From Thalassospira australica (lineage in GTDB: Bacteria > Pseudomonadota > Alphaproteobacteria > Rhodospirillales > Thalassospiraceae): a stretch of 64,000 bases of DNA. A model generated the notes under the pieces. It worked only from the letters and a program-made list of their open reading frames with translations, ran no database searches and was not told where the DNA came from. The first letter of the stretch is position 1, and each line of letters begins with the position of its first letter. Below, one piece after another: positions 9,438-19,544 of the stretch. The stretch covers positions 310,001-374,000 of the forward strand of contig NZ_JRJE01000032.1 in assembly GCF_000763295.1 (NCBI RefSeq), given 5' to 3'. The position numbers and the translations under genes are program-made.

Positions 9438-10610
9438 TCAGGGAACGGTATAAAGCATCCCGAACCAGTGCCAGCGCGAATCCGGGCCCATGCCGGTGCA
9501 ATTGATCCGCCAGCGGCCACTTGAAACCGGACCATCAAGACGGATTTCAACGCGCTCATCGCCAAGGCGGGTCATGGTGGCCTCACCCTCTGATGGATAG
9601 CATGCAATATTTGGCGCCTGTTCCTTAAGCGTAAAGCCAAACGCAGGCGGGTTGCGCTTAAGGGTGTAATCGCTTGGCGTGATATCCGTAACTTTAAGCG
9701 GCAAGGAGTTCGCCGCCAGTTTGAAACGATCCATCGCGCCGTAATGCTCGTTCAAGGCAAAACGCGGCAGATACATGAAATCCGACCCGGTATGCATCGC
9801 GCCACTTTGTTGCCCAAAGGCCGCACGATACCCGGCATCTTTCACTGCGGCCAAAACGTCGGCATTTGCTTCGCCGTAGGGATAGGCAAAGATTTCAGGC
9901 ACATAGCCCAATTCCTCCTCAAACCGCTTGGCGGAATGGGCAAGCTCGGCCTTTACAGCTTCGATATCAAGATCGGGCAAATGGGAATGGTGTTGGCTAT
10001 GTCCGCCGATGGTGACCCCGTCGCGCGCCAACTCACGCACCATGTCCCAGGTCATATAGTTGGAATAACCGGAATCAAGCTGTTCGGTAGAAACAAATAC
10101 GGTGAACGGGATGTTGTTTTCGCGAAAGATCGGCCACGCATCCTGATAGACCGAGCGATAAGCATCATCAATGGTAATGCCGATTGATCGATCCGGCAGG
10201 CCTTCGCCACTTTCAAGCGCAGTTACGATCTGCGGCACACCCAAAACCGTGTAATCCCCATTTGTCAGTTCCGCGATATGCGCCTTGAACTGATCAAGCT
10301 GGATATTGGTAGATGGGTAGTCGCCCTCTCCAAAGCGGTGATACATGAATACAACAGCAGACGTCGCCTCACCGCTGGGGGTTTCGGACGATGCCATCTG
10401 ACTTTGCGAACCGTCACTTTCGACCGTGGTTTCGCCTGTCGGTTCATCTTCGGATGATTGGGCACTGGCTGACTGGGAAAACACCATGGCCATGCCAAGC
10501 ATCAGTCCAACCGCAAGCGAGACACCAAGCATAAGCCCCTGCAGCGCAGGCGCTGATCCGGACTGCATAAACGCAAACACTGCGCGTCGCCCTTTGGTCT
10601 CAACTGTCAT
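9438..10610 (-). CDS. Secreted polysaccharide deacetylase family protein
   Basis: About 390 residues. A long N-terminal stretch ends in a hydrophobic segment (LMLGVSLAVGLMLGMAMVF) and a SASAQ site, giving a signal peptide or membrane anchor, followed by an acidic, serine/threonine-rich linker. The NodB-type domain shows FMYHRFGEGDYPS, the metal motif variant ITIDDAYRSVY and the HSQHHSH metal ligands, with EIFAYPYGEAN after it. The C-terminal 90 residues are an extra domain with two cysteines. It probably removes acetyl groups from a cell-surface polysaccharide. ATG 10610 is chosen because GGA lies eight bases upstream; ATG 10616 is also possible. Confidence 0.87.
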   Translation of the reverse strand: MTVETKGRRAVFAFMQSGSAPALQGLMLGVSLAVGLMLGMAMVFSQSASAQSSEDEPTGETTVESDGSQSQMASSETPSGEATSAVVFMYHRFGEGDYPSTNIQLDQFKAHIAELTNGDYTVLGVPQIVTALESGEGLPDRSIGITIDDAYRSVYQDAWPIFRENNIPFTVFVSTEQLDSGYSNYMTWDMVRELARDGVTIGGHSQHHSHLPDLDIEAVKAELAHSAKRFEEELGYVPEIFAYPYGEANADVLAAVKDAGYRAAFGQQSGAMHTGSDFMYLPRFALNEHYGAMDRFKLAANSLPLKVTDITPSDYTLKRNPPAFGFTLKEQAPNIACYPSEGEATMTRLGDERVEIRLDGPVSSGRWRINCTGMGPDSRWHWFGMLYTVP

Positions 10611-10865
10611 AATCATTATCCAGTATAATGCGATCCACCCCTCGCCACAACGCAACCCGCTTGCGTTGTGGTACTCCCCCTGGAAAGAAATTTTTGTGCC
10701 TGCGGTCTATCTGATATTTCGCAGGATCATTTTGACCTCGAAAATACCAGTGAACTGATTGTTTTTCCACAGTTCATATGGGTGGTTGCGATTTGAACCA
10801 ATGACGCTACCTACAAGGAAGAGGTCCAACCTATCGGCACCCCAACTCACAACCAACGAGGTCCC

Positions 10866-11447
10866 ATGTTAAATTCAGATGCCTTTGACGTTCTTTTTCA
10901 CAATGGTCGCACCCACAATGCCTGGCAGGATCGCGACGTTGACGCCGATCTGCTCAAACAGGCCTGGGACCTGGCGGTTCTGGGCCCGACCAGTGCCAAT
11001 TGTGAACCGATGCGCATCACTTTTGTCACATCTCCCGAAGCCAAAAACCGCCTGAAACCCTGTCTTGCCGCGGGCAACGTTGACAAAACCATGGCGGCAC
11101 CGGTTACCGCGATCATCGGCCATGACATGGAATTTTATGAAAAACTGCCCGACCTGTTCCCCCATACCGATGCGCGGTCCTGGTTTGCCGGCAAGGAAGA
11201 GGCGATCAAAACAACTGCCTTTCGCAATGGAACGCTGCAGGCCGGCTATTTTATTATGGCCCTGCGCGCCCTCGGCATAGATAGCGGGGGGATGTCAGGC
11301 TTTGACAATGCCAAGGTGGATGCGGAATTTTTCGCCGGCACACCGATCAAAAGCAACTTCCTGCTCAATATCGGCTATGGCGATAGCAGCAAGCTGTTTG
11401 AACGCCAGCCCCGCCTGAGATTCGATCAGGGTGCTGAAATCATCTAA
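10866..11447 (+). CDS. rutE: RutE-like malonic semialdehyde reductase (nitroreductase family)
   Basis: 193-residue flavin-dependent nitroreductase-fold protein closest to RutE/HadB. It shows NGRTHNAWQDRDV near the N terminus, the FMN-binding LGPTSANCEPMR, and LGIDSGGMSGFDNAKVD near residues 137-153. RutE reduces the malonic semialdehyde formed in pyrimidine ring breakdown to 3-hydroxypropionate. None of the other rut genes is in the window, so here it may act as a general 3-oxo or nitro compound reductase. ATG 10866 has GAGG five bases upstream. A strong hairpin follows. Confidence 0.85.
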   Translation: MLNSDAFDVLFHNGRTHNAWQDRDVDADLLKQAWDLAVLGPTSANCEPMRITFVTSPEAKNRLKPCLAAGNVDKTMAAPVTAIIGHDMEFYEKLPDLFPHTDARSWFAGKEEAIKTTAFRNGTLQAGYFIMALRALGIDSGGMSGFDNAKVDAEFFAGTPIKSNFLLNIGYGDSSKLFERQPRLRFDQGAEII

Positions 11448-11497
11448 AAGCTCGCCACAAGCACCAGATAGCGACGTCAATCCATCTGAAACTGTTC

Positions 11498-11526
11498 AGG
11501 CCCGCTCGATTCAATCGGGCGGGCCT
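11498..11526 (+). terminator. Terminator after rutE
   Basis: Arms of up to 14 bases (aggcccgctcgatt / aatcgggcgggcct) with one mismatch, followed by a short TTT. It lies 50 bases past the rutE stop. The T tract is short, so efficiency is uncertain. Confidence 0.7.
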
Positions 11527-11639
11527 TTGGCTTATGTTCCATCCAAACGACAGATTTATTCAAGCAGTTCAATGCCTAGAGAACTGTCATCAAAGTTTTA
11601 TTTGATCTTTACCGGCCCATAACCATTTTAGGTCCACTT

Positions 11640-11659
11640 TTTATCACGCGCGTGATAAA
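11640..11659. promoter_or_regulatory. Perfect 20-base palindrome upstream of phoR-like gene
   Basis: tttatcacgcgcgtgataaa reads the same on both strands and sits 31 bases before the start codon of the histidine kinase gene. The size and place suit an operator for a dimeric regulator. It is not a Pho box (those are direct repeats). The binding protein is unknown. Confidence 0.5.
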
Positions 11660-11690
11660 CCGCCACCACCCCCATAAACAGGAGCGTTAA

Positions 11691-13100
11691 TTGGGTTTCC
11701 GCCAATTGATACTTACGGCTTTGGCCGTTGCATTTCCGGTCGGCATTGTCTTTATCGTCCTTGTGACGACGGGGCAGCTTGGCCTTGGAACGGCATTGTT
11801 GTCTTTTGCCCTTTCGGGGCTTGGTGTGGTGGCGATGTTGCGCATCTATTTTGGCGATCTGCGCCGGGTTGCACGATATGCAACCGATTTGCGTGATCAC
11901 TACAAGGGGGCACCACCCCAGCATATTTCCTTCACTGCCGCGTCCGAGCTTTCCTCGCTTTATACCCAGATCGCTGCCGCCTTCCGTGATCGCATTGCGC
12001 TACTTGAAGCGCAAACCAGCACCGATGCAGAGATTCTTGATCATCTGCCAAACCCGGTCGTGATGGTCAACCGCCAGCGGGTTGTGACCGGTTTCAACCA
12101 GGCGGCCAAGGGCCTGTTTCATAGCCTTGAGACCGGCCGTGACCTGACACGCTTTATCCGTGACCCGATCCTTTTGGATGCATTTGACGACGTCGCCAAT
12201 GAACGCCAAACCATGAAGCACGCGGAATTCGTTCTTGCCAGCGACGCGCACCGTCATTTTGACGTCCTGACGGCACGCCTGCCAGCCGCCACCGGCGACC
12301 GGAACTTTGTCCTGACATTTTCTGATTTGACAGAACTTCGCAAGCTTGAACAGATGCGCGCAGATTTCGCAACCGATGCCGGTCACGAATTGCGCACACC
12401 GCTTTCGGTATTGCTTGGCTTTATCGAAACGCTGGAAGGTCCGGCCAAGGATGATCCCGATGCGCTGAACCAGTTCCTGCCGGTCATGCGCGATCAGGCC
12501 CTGCGCATGCAGCACCTGATTGAAGATTTGCTGTCACTGGCGCGCATTGAGCTGAACGAGCACACCCCGCCATCGGATGAATGCAATGTCGGCAAGATCA
12601 TCGACAAGGTCGCCAAAAGCCTTGCAATCAAGGCCGATGCCAAAGACATGAATATTCGCGTGACCCGCGAACTTGAAGATACCGACATGATCGGCGAGGA
12701 AAAGGAACTCCATCAGGTGTTCGTCAATCTGGTGGAAAACGCCATCAAATATGGCCATCCCAATACCGATGTCGAAGTTTCCATCACCCTTGCCAAAAAC
12801 CTGCCCGGTGCACTGGCGCGTTACCGCCATAACCGTTTTATGGCCATTGCCATCCGCGACCATTCCGACGGCATCGCACGCGAACATCTGCCGCGCCTGA
12901 CGGAACGTTTTTACCGCGTCGATACCGCCCGGTCACGGGCTGTCGGCGGCACAGGCCTTGGCCTTGCCATTGTGAAACATCTGGTGCAACGCCATCGCGG
13001 CACCATGCAGATCGAAAGCGAACAGGGTGTGGGATCGGTCTTTACGGTCTATCTGCCTGCGAAAATCGGCGACAATGTCCGGAAATTGCATTCTGCCTAA
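11691..13100 (+). CDS. phoR: PhoR-like sensor histidine kinase
   Basis: 469-residue membrane sensor kinase. Two hydrophobic segments lie at residues 5-25 and 32-50, followed by a PAS-like domain (around 95-210), then the phospho-acceptor motif DAGHELRTPLSVLLGFIE, and a HATPase domain with N box VNLVENAIKYG and G box GGTGLGLAIVKHL. The pattern fits PhoR of the phosphate regulon. The start is a TTG preceded by GGAG at seven bases, and no in-frame ATG gives a complete N terminus. No phoB or pst genes flank it: it converges on hslU and so stands alone here. Confidence 0.88.
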   Translation: MGFRQLILTALAVAFPVGIVFIVLVTTGQLGLGTALLSFALSGLGVVAMLRIYFGDLRRVARYATDLRDHYKGAPPQHISFTAASELSSLYTQIAAAFRDRIALLEAQTSTDAEILDHLPNPVVMVNRQRVVTGFNQAAKGLFHSLETGRDLTRFIRDPILLDAFDDVANERQTMKHAEFVLASDAHRHFDVLTARLPAATGDRNFVLTFSDLTELRKLEQMRADFATDAGHELRTPLSVLLGFIETLEGPAKDDPDALNQFLPVMRDQALRMQHLIEDLLSLARIELNEHTPPSDECNVGKIIDKVAKSLAIKADAKDMNIRVTRELEDTDMIGEEKELHQVFVNLVENAIKYGHPNTDVEVSITLAKNLPGALARYRHNRFMAIAIRDHSDGIAREHLPRLTERFYRVDTARSRAVGGTGLGLAIVKHLVQRHRGTMQIESEQGVGSVFTVYLPAKIGDNVRKLHSA

Positions 13101-13123
13101 CCGCAACTTGGGCAACAAAACAG

Positions 13124-13151
13124 AAAGGCCAGCACCGAAATGCTGGCCTTT
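13124..13151. terminator. Bidirectional terminator between phoR and hslU
   Basis: Perfect 11-base arms aaaggccagca / tgctggccttt with loop ccgaaa. T runs follow the stem on the plus strand, and a T-rich stretch (ctgtttt) follows it on the minus strand. It serves two converging genes. Confidence 0.88.
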
Positions 13152-13180
13152 TGCATATTCGCTGCAATCGAACGTTTCGA

Positions 13181-14491
13181 TTACAGAATAAACTTCGAAA
13201 GGTCACTGTCCTTCGACAGATCTTCGACCTGTTCACGGACATAGGTGGCATCGACCTTGAATGTTTCGCCGCCGCGGTCGGTTGCTGTAAAGCTGATGTC
13301 ATCAAGCAGCTTTTCAAGCACCGTATGCAGGCGGCGTGCCCCGATATTTTCAACCGACTCATTCACATTGGCCGAAATACGCGCGATTTCATCAATTGCG
13401 TCTTCGGTGAAATCAAGTGTGACGTCCTCGGTCCCCATCAGGGCGACATATTGCTTGATAAGGGACGCTTCCGGTTCCATCAGGATACGGCGGAAGTCAC
13501 CTTCGGTAAGTGCCTTAAGCTCAACCCGGATCGGCAGACGCCCCTGCAATTCCGGCAGAAGGTCCGATGGCTTTGCCAGATGGAAAGCACCCGAACAGAT
13601 GAACAGGATATGGTCGGTTTTGACCGTGCCGTGCTTGGTCGACACATTGGTCCCTTCGATCAGTGGCAGCAAATCACGCTGCACACCTTCGCGTGAAACA
13701 TCCCCGCCACGTTCCTGACGGGCGGTGATTTTGTCGATCTCATCCAGGAAGACAATCCCGTTCTGTTCGACATTTTCAATCGCCTCGGCGGTGACCTTGT
13801 CATTATCGAGAAGCTTGTCGCCTTCTTCGTCAATCAGGCGCTCAAAGGCTTCTTCAACCGTCATGCGTTTGGGTTTGGTGTTGTTGCCAAACGCCTTGCC
13901 GAACATGTCATTGAGGTTCAGCATCCCCATCTGGGCACCGGGCATGCCCGGAATATCCATGGTCGGCATCGATGCAGAACTGCTTTCCTGCACATTGATT
14001 TCGATTTCTTTTTGCTGAAGCTCGCCCTCGCGCAGCATCTTGCGGAATTTCTGGCGGGTTTCAGGCGATGCATTTTCCCCCACCAAACCATCCAGAATAC
14101 GTTCTTCGGCCTGCATTTCGGCCTTGGCACGGACTTTTTTGCGCATGCTTTCGCGTGTCAAATCAATGGAAACTTCCACCAGATCACGCACGATCTGTTC
14201 AACGTCGCGCCCGACATAACCGACCTCGGTGAATTTGGTGGCTTCGATCTTGATAAACGGTGCTTCTGCCAGTTTGGCAAGGCGACGCGCGATTTCGGTT
14301 TTACCGACACCGGTCGGGCCGATCATCAGGATGTTCTTGGGCAGGACTTCATTGCGCATGGTTTCGTCAAGCTGCTGACGGCGCCAACGGTTGCGCAGCG
14401 CAATGGCGACCGCGCGTTTGGCATCCTTCTGACCGATGATGTGGCGGTCCAGTTCGGAAACAATTTCACGCGGGCTGTAATGTTGGGTCAT
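13181..14491 (-). CDS. hslU: ATP-dependent protease ATPase subunit HslU
   Basis: 436-residue AAA+ unfoldase that feeds substrates to the HslV peptidase. Visible features: Walker [16 protein letters not shown], the pore segment [12 protein letters not shown], an intermediate (I) domain roughly residues 110-240, Walker [12 protein letters not shown], sensor region [11 protein letters not shown] and the typical C terminus ending LSKFIL, which inserts into HslV. Length matches the family. It lies 60 bases downstream of hslV, forming the hslVU operon. Confidence 0.98.
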   Translation of the reverse strand: MTQHYSPREIVSELDRHIIGQKDAKRAVAIALRNRWRRQQLDETMRNEVLPKNILMIGPTGVGKTEIARRLAKLAEAPFIKIEATKFTEVGYVGRDVEQIVRDLVEVSIDLTRESMRKKVRAKAEMQAEERILDGLVGENASPETRQKFRKMLREGELQQKEIEINVQESSSASMPTMDIPGMPGAQMGMLNLNDMFGKAFGNNTKPKRMTVEEAFERLIDEEGDKLLDNDKVTAEAIENVEQNGIVFLDEIDKITARQERGGDVSREGVQRDLLPLIEGTNVSTKHGTVKTDHILFICSGAFHLAKPSDLLPELQGRLPIRVELKALTEGDFRRILMEPEASLIKQYVALMGTEDVTLDFTEDAIDEIARISANVNESVENIGARRLHTVLEKLLDDISFTATDRGGETFKVDATYVREQVEDLSKDSDLSKFIL

Positions 14492-14551
14492 AAATTTATT
14501 CCGTATCTTTTTGCGACGGAGGCAGTTGAAAGGCCCGGATAAACCAGCGCC

Positions 14552-15112
14552 TTACTTTGCTTCCTCGATATCGATTTTCTCAAGCAGCACATTGCCGTTG
14601 GTATAGACGCAAATCTCACCGGCAATATCCATGGCCTTGCGGGCAATTTCTTCTGCCGACAGGTCCTGATCCATCAGCGCACGGGCCGCAGCCAGCGCAT
14701 AGTTGCCGCCCGATCCGATGGCAATAATGCCGTCTTCGGGTTCAAGAACATCCCCCTGGCCGGTCAGAACCAGCGACACGTCCTTGTCGGCCACCGCCAT
14801 CATCGCTTCAAGCTTGCGCAGATAACGATCGGTCCGCCAATCCTTGGCAAGTTCAACGCATGCGCGCATGGTCTGGCCCGGATGCCGGTCCAGTTTGGCT
14901 TCAAGCCGTTCAAGCAGGGTAAAGGCATCCGCCGTCGCCCCGGCGAAACCAACCATGATTTCACCTTTCTGACCGATCCGGCGCACCTTGCGCGCATTGC
15001 CCTTGATCACGGTCGGGCCAAGTGACACCTGACCATCACCGGCCACCACGACTTCATTGCCCTTGCGCACAGACAGGATCGTCGTGCCATGCCAGCTTTG
15101 TTGTTCGCTCAT
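14552..15112 (-). CDS. hslV: ATP-dependent protease peptidase subunit HslV
   Basis: 186-residue proteasome-like peptidase. The catalytic threonine is exposed after removal of a short propeptide ([10 protein letters not shown]). The following [26 protein letters not shown] is a strong HslV signature, as is [18 protein letters not shown]. It is the first gene of the hslVU heat-shock operon. A possible heat-shock-type promoter lies about 40-65 bases upstream of the start. Confidence 0.98.
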   Translation of the reverse strand: MSEQQSWHGTTILSVRKGNEVVVAGDGQVSLGPTVIKGNARKVRRIGQKGEIMVGFAGATADAFTLLERLEAKLDRHPGQTMRACVELAKDWRTDRYLRKLEAMMAVADKDVSLVLTGQGDVLEPEDGIIAIGSGGNYALAAARALMDQDLSAEEIARKAMDIAGEICVYTNGNVLLEKIDIEEAK

Positions 15113-15149
15113 GAATTATCCTTGAATCTTGTCGATTGCTTCGACCAAG

Positions 15150-15177
15150 AGTTAGCACGGCAGACGCCCCGGTCAAG
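15150..15177 (-). promoter_or_regulatory. Candidate promoter of hslVU
   Basis: On the minus strand CTTGAC (15177-15172) and CTAACT (15155-15150) are 16 bases apart, 38-65 bases upstream of the hslV start. CTTGAC-type -35 elements are seen in alphaproteobacterial RpoH promoters, and hslVU is a classic heat-shock operon, but a housekeeping promoter would look similar. Confidence 0.4.
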
Positions 15178-15329
15178 GGCAGAAGCCACCCGGCCCCGTG
15201 CCCATGACCTTCGTCACAGCCAAAACACAGTTTCAACAGCAAGATACCTAAAAAATTCAAGGCATCCCGGCCTCACATGCTTTACCCTCAGGGACGCTAA
15301 AGAATTTCAAGAAAACAGGACCCGATACC

Positions 15330-17060
15330 ATGAACAGCAACGATCTTACCCAAACCCATCTCGGCAAATGCATCCTTGCCGGTCAGGGCAAAATCAAGGC
15401 GGATCTGGTCCTGAAAAATATCGGAATTCTGGATGTCATCACCGGCAAGGTCACGCAAACCGACATCGCCATTGTTGGTGACCGGATTGTCGGCACTCAT
15501 GAAAGCTATGCAGGCGAGACCGAAATTGACTGCAGCGGCAAACTCGCCGTCCCCGGCTTTATCGATACCCATCTGCATATCGAAAGCTCGCTGGTTACGC
15601 CGCTGGAATTTGATCGCTGCGTGCTGCCCCATGGGGTCACCACCGTCCTGTGTGACCCGCATGAAATCGCCAATGTGCTGGGGTCTGAGGGCATCAAATA
15701 CTTCCTCGATTGCGCAGAACAAACCGTCATGGATGTGCGCGTCAACCTGTCATCCTGCGTACCGGCCACCGCGTTTGAAACCGCAGGTGCGCGGCTTGAA
15801 ATCGAAGATCTTCTGCCGTTTCGATCCCACGAAAAGGTCGTCGGGCTGGCGGAAATGATGAATTATCCCGGCGTGCTGAACCTTGATCCAGGCATCATGG
15901 CCAAGCTTGAAGCCTTTCAGGATGGCCATATTGACGGTCATGCGCCGCTGGTGCGCGGGTCGAACCTTAATGGCTATATGGCGGCCGGCATCCGCACAGA
16001 TCACGAAGCCACCTCGGCCGAGGAAGCCCGCGAAAAACTTGCCAAGGGCATGGCGATCCTGATCCGCGAAGGATCGGTATCCAAGGACCTCGAAGCACTG
16101 GCCGAAATTTTAGACGAAAACAGCTCAAGCTTTGTCGCCCTCTGTACCGATGACCGCAACCCGCTTGATATCGGTGAAGAAGGCCATCTTGATAGTCTGG
16201 TGCGCCGTCTGATCGGCCACCTTAAGGCCCGCAACTGCCCGATCCATCATGCCTATCGCGCCGCCTCGCATTCGGCGGCCCGCATTTTCGGGCTGCGGGA
16301 TCGCGGTTTGATCGGGCCGGGCTGGCGGGCCGATATCGCCATTCTGGATGATCTCGACACCTGCAATGTCACGGATGTGATCGCCGGGGGGCGTCTGGTC
16401 ACCAATGATCTGTTTGCCGCACGCAAACAGATTGAGGCGGTCGGACTGAGTTCGATGAAGGCAACCCCGGTCACGGCAGACGCCTTTGCCTGCGATCCCA
16501 AACCGGGCCAAAACCAGACCCCGGTGATCAAGGTCAAGCCGGGGCTTATCCTGACCTTCCGTGATGAGGCCACCCTTGAAATTGGCGAAAACGGCCTGAA
16601 ACCCGATCTCGATAATGACGTGATCAAGGTCGCCGTCGTCGAACGCCACGGCATCAATGGCAATATCGGACGCAGCTTCGTGCGGGGCTTTGGCCTGAAA
16701 CGCGGGGCAATCGCCTCATCTGTCGGGCATGACAGCCACAACATCACCGTGGTCGGCGCAAGTGACGCCGACATGGCCACCGCCGTAAACCGCCTGATTG
16801 AAATGGGTGGCGGCTTTGCGGTTGCCGATGGCGGCAAGGTCACCGCCGAACTGGCCCTGCCGGTCGCAGGCCTGATGAGCCTTGAGCCATTTGAAGTGGT
16901 CGAAAAAGACCTGATCAAACTGCGTGCTGCGGCCAAGGATTTGGGATGCGTTTTACCCGAACCGTTCCTGCAGGTCGCCTTCCTGGCCCTGCCAGTGATT
17001 CCGCACCTGAAAATGACCGATCGCGGCCTGTTTGACGTCGATAAGTTCGACTTTGTTTAG
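15330..17060 (+). CDS. ade: Adenine deaminase
   Basis: 576-residue amidohydrolase that converts adenine to hypoxanthine and ammonia for purine salvage. Metal and active-site motifs include [37 protein letters not shown], and the C-terminal [11 protein letters not shown] and [18 protein letters not shown] typical of Ade rather than of other amidohydrolases. Length matches the family. AGGA lies about ten bases before the ATG. It is divergent from hslVU with about 215 bases between, and stands alone. Confidence 0.96.
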   Translation: MNSNDLTQTHLGKCILAGQGKIKADLVLKNIGILDVITGKVTQTDIAIVGDRIVGTHESYAGETEIDCSGKLAVPGFIDTHLHIESSLVTPLEFDRCVLPHGVTTVLCDPHEIANVLGSEGIKYFLDCAEQTVMDVRVNLSSCVPATAFETAGARLEIEDLLPFRSHEKVVGLAEMMNYPGVLNLDPGIMAKLEAFQDGHIDGHAPLVRGSNLNGYMAAGIRTDHEATSAEEAREKLAKGMAILIREGSVSKDLEALAEILDENSSSFVALCTDDRNPLDIGEEGHLDSLVRRLIGHLKARNCPIHHAYRAASHSAARIFGLRDRGLIGPGWRADIAILDDLDTCNVTDVIAGGRLVTNDLFAARKQIEAVGLSSMKATPVTADAFACDPKPGQNQTPVIKVKPGLILTFRDEATLEIGENGLKPDLDNDVIKVAVVERHGINGNIGRSFVRGFGLKRGAIASSVGHDSHNITVVGASDADMATAVNRLIEMGGGFAVADGGKVTAELALPVAGLMSLEPFEVVEKDLIKLRAAAKDLGCVLPEPFLQVAFLALPVIPHLKMTDRGLFDVDKFDFV

Positions 17061-17227
17061 GACCAAAACAGCTTGTAAGGGCGGGTAAAAGATGGTCGGT
17101 AAGCCTTAGCTGCGAATTCATGGGGTCTTGCGGCCAATATCTTGCCACCTAAAACTGGCTTTTCCGCAGCTTTATTGCTACATACGGTCCGTCATATGCA
17201 TCAATATCTGCAGGAAAGGAGCTTTGC

Positions 17228-17827
17228 ATGCGCAAGGCCCGCGTTGAGCGTAATACAAACGAAACCCAGATCATGGTTGATGTGAACCTTGACGGGACCG
17301 GCGTTTATGACGTCGAGACCGGGGTCGGGTTCCTTGATCACATGCTCGAACAGCTTTCACGTCACAGCCTGATGGACCTTAAAGTCCGGGCCAAGGGCGA
17401 CCTGCATATTGATTTCCACCACACCACCGAAGATAGCGGCATCGCGATCGGCGAAGCCTTTGCCAAGGCGCTGGGCGACAAGAAGGGCATCACGCGCTAT
17501 GGCAGCTGCCTGCTTCCGATGGACGAGGCATTGACCCGTGTCGCGCTTGATATTTCAAGCCGTCCCTATCTGATCTGGAATGTCGAATTTACCCGCGACA
17601 AGCTGGGCGATATGGATACCGAGCTGTTCCGCGAATGGTTCCAGGGCTTTGCCCAGGCGGCGGGCATCACCTTGCATGTCGAGAACCTTTATGGTGAGAA
17701 CAACCACCATATCATCGAAAGCGCCTTTAAGGCGCTTGCACGGTCGCTGCGCGTCGCAATCGAAATTGATCCGCGCAAGTCCGATGCCATTCCGTCCACC
17801 AAGGGCACCCTTGGCGGGTCGCTTTAA
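17228..17827 (+). CDS. hisB: Imidazoleglycerol-phosphate dehydratase
   Basis: 199-residue monofunctional HisB (no phosphatase domain) catalysing the sixth step of histidine synthesis. Manganese-binding histidine motifs are [15 protein letters not shown] and [15 protein letters not shown] in the first half, with [18 protein letters not shown] in the second. AGGAAAGGAG precedes the ATG. First gene of the his run in this window; the others follow on the same strand with short or negative spacing. Confidence 0.98.
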   Translation: MRKARVERNTNETQIMVDVNLDGTGVYDVETGVGFLDHMLEQLSRHSLMDLKVRAKGDLHIDFHHTTEDSGIAIGEAFAKALGDKKGITRYGSCLLPMDEALTRVALDISSRPYLIWNVEFTRDKLGDMDTELFREWFQGFAQAAGITLHVENLYGENNHHIIESAFKALARSLRVAIEIDPRKSDAIPSTKGTLGGSL

Positions 17828-17857
17828 GCAGATCAGTTTGATCTGATCGAAAAGGCA

Positions 17858-17883
17858 CCGGTGGCACAGCATACTGCCACCGG
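17858..17883 (+). promoter_or_regulatory. Stem-loop in the hisB-DUF2628 gap
   Basis: Perfect nine-base arms ccggtggca / tgccaccgg with an eight-base loop, 31 bases after the hisB stop and 20 bases before the preferred start of the next gene. No T run follows, so it is more likely a processing or mRNA-stability element than a terminator. Confidence 0.4.
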
Positions 17884-17902
17884 CCCAAAGAACCGGTTTT
17901 CG

Positions 17903-18346
17903 ATGAAGGTTTACACAGTCCATACCCATCCCGGCGATGCCGACCCGATGGAAAACGCCATCCTGATCCGCGAAGGCTTCAATTTCTGGGCCTTTCTGCT
18001 GTCGGGTCTTTGGGCGTTGTATCATCGCTTGTGGCTGGGCTTTATCGGCCTTCTGGTCGTCTCGATCCTGTGCAGCTTTGCTGTCGATCTGTTTAACGGC
18101 GGGCCTGAAATGGATTTTGCCCTGGCACTTGTGACCGGGATCGGCTTTGGCCTGATTGCCAATGACCTTCGGCGCCGCAAACTGGCCGCACAGGGCTGGA
18201 AACTTGCCGATATCGTTGCCGGACGCACTGAAAGCGATGCCGAACATCGCTGTTTTGAGCGTTTGAAAGTTTCTCAGTCGCGCGTTCCACAATCGCCGCA
18301 GGCTGTTATTTCCACCCCCTCAACCGGGAGCCCATCCTACCCATGA
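17903..18346 (+). CDS. DUF2628 membrane protein in the his operon
   Basis: 147-residue small membrane protein: N-terminal [11 protein letters not shown], then [21 protein letters not shown], which is the DUF2628 pattern, and two further hydrophobic stretches around residues 45-85. The last 30 residues are serine/proline rich and probably cytoplasmic. ATG 17903 is preferred because the alternative GTG at 17861 lies inside a stem-loop. Its stop overlaps the hisH start (ATGA), so it is translationally coupled to histidine synthesis genes although no enzymatic role is known. DUF2628 genes next to hisH/hisB recur in related alphaproteobacteria (from memory). Confidence 0.83.
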   Translation: MKVYTVHTHPGDADPMENAILIREGFNFWAFLLSGLWALYHRLWLGFIGLLVVSILCSFAVDLFNGGPEMDFALALVTGIGFGLIANDLRRRKLAAQGWKLADIVAGRTESDAEHRCFERLKVSQSRVPQSPQAVISTPSTGSPSYP

Positions 18347-18993
18347 GTGTCGCGATTATTGATTACGGTTCGGGCAATCTGCGTTCTGCTGCCAAGGCAT
18401 TTGAACGGGCGGCCCGTGAAACCGGCTTTTCCAATGACATCATTGTCACCGATGACCCGGAAAAGGTCCGCAACGCCAGCCATATCGTGCTTCCGGGCGT
18501 TGGCGCCTATGCCGATTGCCGGGCCGGTCTTGATGCCGTCACCGGCATGGTTGATGTGTTGACCGAACAGGTGATCAAGGGCGGCAAGCCGTTCTTTGGC
18601 ATCTGTGTTGGCATGCAATTGATGTCCACCGTGGGCCGCGAGTTTGCCACGACCGATGGCCTTGACTGGGTCGCGGGCGAAGTTGTTGCGATCGAACCCA
18701 ATGACCCCAGCCTCAAGATCCCGCATATGGGCTGGAACGAATTGGTGCTTGATCCCGCTGGCAAAAGCCACCCGGTTTTGAACGGTATTTCCGATGGTGA
18801 TCACGCCTATTTCGTGCACAGCTATCACATGCATGTCAGCAATCCTGATCAGCGCCTGGCATCGGTTTCCTATGGCGGGGACCTGACCGCGATGATCGGG
18901 CGTGACAACATGATCGGCACCCAGTTCCACCCGGAAAAAAGCCAGAAAACCGGGCTGACCATCATTGGGAATTTCCTGGGGTGGAAGCCATGA
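18343..18993 (+). CDS. hisH: Imidazole glycerol phosphate synthase subunit HisH
   Basis: 216-residue glutamine amidotransferase that supplies ammonia to HisF. The nucleophile cysteine is in [11 protein letters not shown], the catalytic histidine/glutamate pair in [10 protein letters not shown], and the oxyanion strand region is [10 protein letters not shown]. The start overlaps the stop of the preceding gene and its own stop overlaps the next start, both as ATGA, so the block is translationally coupled. Confidence 0.98.
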   Translation: MSVAIIDYGSGNLRSAAKAFERAARETGFSNDIIVTDDPEKVRNASHIVLPGVGAYADCRAGLDAVTGMVDVLTEQVIKGGKPFFGICVGMQLMSTVGREFATTDGLDWVAGEVVAIEPNDPSLKIPHMGWNELVLDPAGKSHPVLNGISDGDHAYFVHSYHMHVSNPDQRLASVSYGGDLTAMIGRDNMIGTQFHPEKSQKTGLTIIGNFLGWKP

Positions 18994-19544
18994 TCGCACC
19001 AAGTGATACCATTCAGGATGGCGTAAATGCCGAACTGGTGACCGAGCTGAGCGCCGGTGACTTGTCCGATATCGTTGATGCCTGCACCCAGGCGATTGTC
19101 GAAGGCGGCGGCTTTGGCTGGCTGACCCCGCCGGACCGCCCAGAGATGGAAAAATACTGGCGCGGCGTTTTGCTGATGCCCGGACGGCAGTTGTTCGTCT
19201 CACGCGTTGATGGCGTGATTTCCGGCGCGGCTCAATTGATCGAAACTCCGGCCAACCTCGAAGCACAGCGCCATTCCGCCCAGATTTCCGGCCATTTCGT
19301 TGCACCATGGGCGCGCGGGCGCGGCAACGGCAAGGCAATTGTGCGCTCAATCGAATATTTCGCCCGTGAAGCGGGCTATCTCGTTTTGAAACTCGACCTT
19401 CGCGAAACCCAGGAGGCCGCCATCGCGCTTTATAACGGGCTTGGTTATGTCCGTTGGGGGATCAATCCCTATTACGCGATGGTCGACGGCAAAATGGTCG
19501 AAGGCTATTACTACACCAAGAAATTACAGGACCCGGATCAGTGA
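18990..19544 (+). CDS. GNAT-family acetyltransferase inside the his operon
   Basis: 184-residue acyl-CoA-dependent N-acetyltransferase-like protein. The acetyl-CoA site is visible as [20 protein letters not shown], followed by [28 protein letters not shown] 18990 overlaps the hisH stop (ATGA), and its own stop overlaps the GTG start of hisA (GTGA), so it is embedded and coupled between hisH and hisA. The substrate is unknown. It replaces the usual direct hisH-hisA junction, so it could act on a histidine intermediate, on a protein in the pathway, or simply be co-expressed. Confidence 0.88.
   Translation: MIAPSDTIQDGVNAELVTELSAGDLSDIVDACTQAIVEGGGFGWLTPPDRPEMEKYWRGVLLMPGRQLFVSRVDGVISGAAQLIETPANLEAQRHSAQISGHFVAPWARGRGNGKAIVRSIEYFAREAGYLVLKLDLRETQEAAIALYNGLGYVRWGINPYYAMVDGKMVEGYYYTKKLQDPDQ

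Noticed and set aside
11640-11659. Palindrome before phoR considered as a terminator for rutE
   Set aside because: There is no T run after it, and rutE already has a hairpin at 11498-11526.
18337-19350. 337-codon minus-strand frame opposite hisH and the GNAT gene
   Set aside because: It overlaps two genes with strong family motifs and coupled starts; its own product is Arg-rich with no motif.
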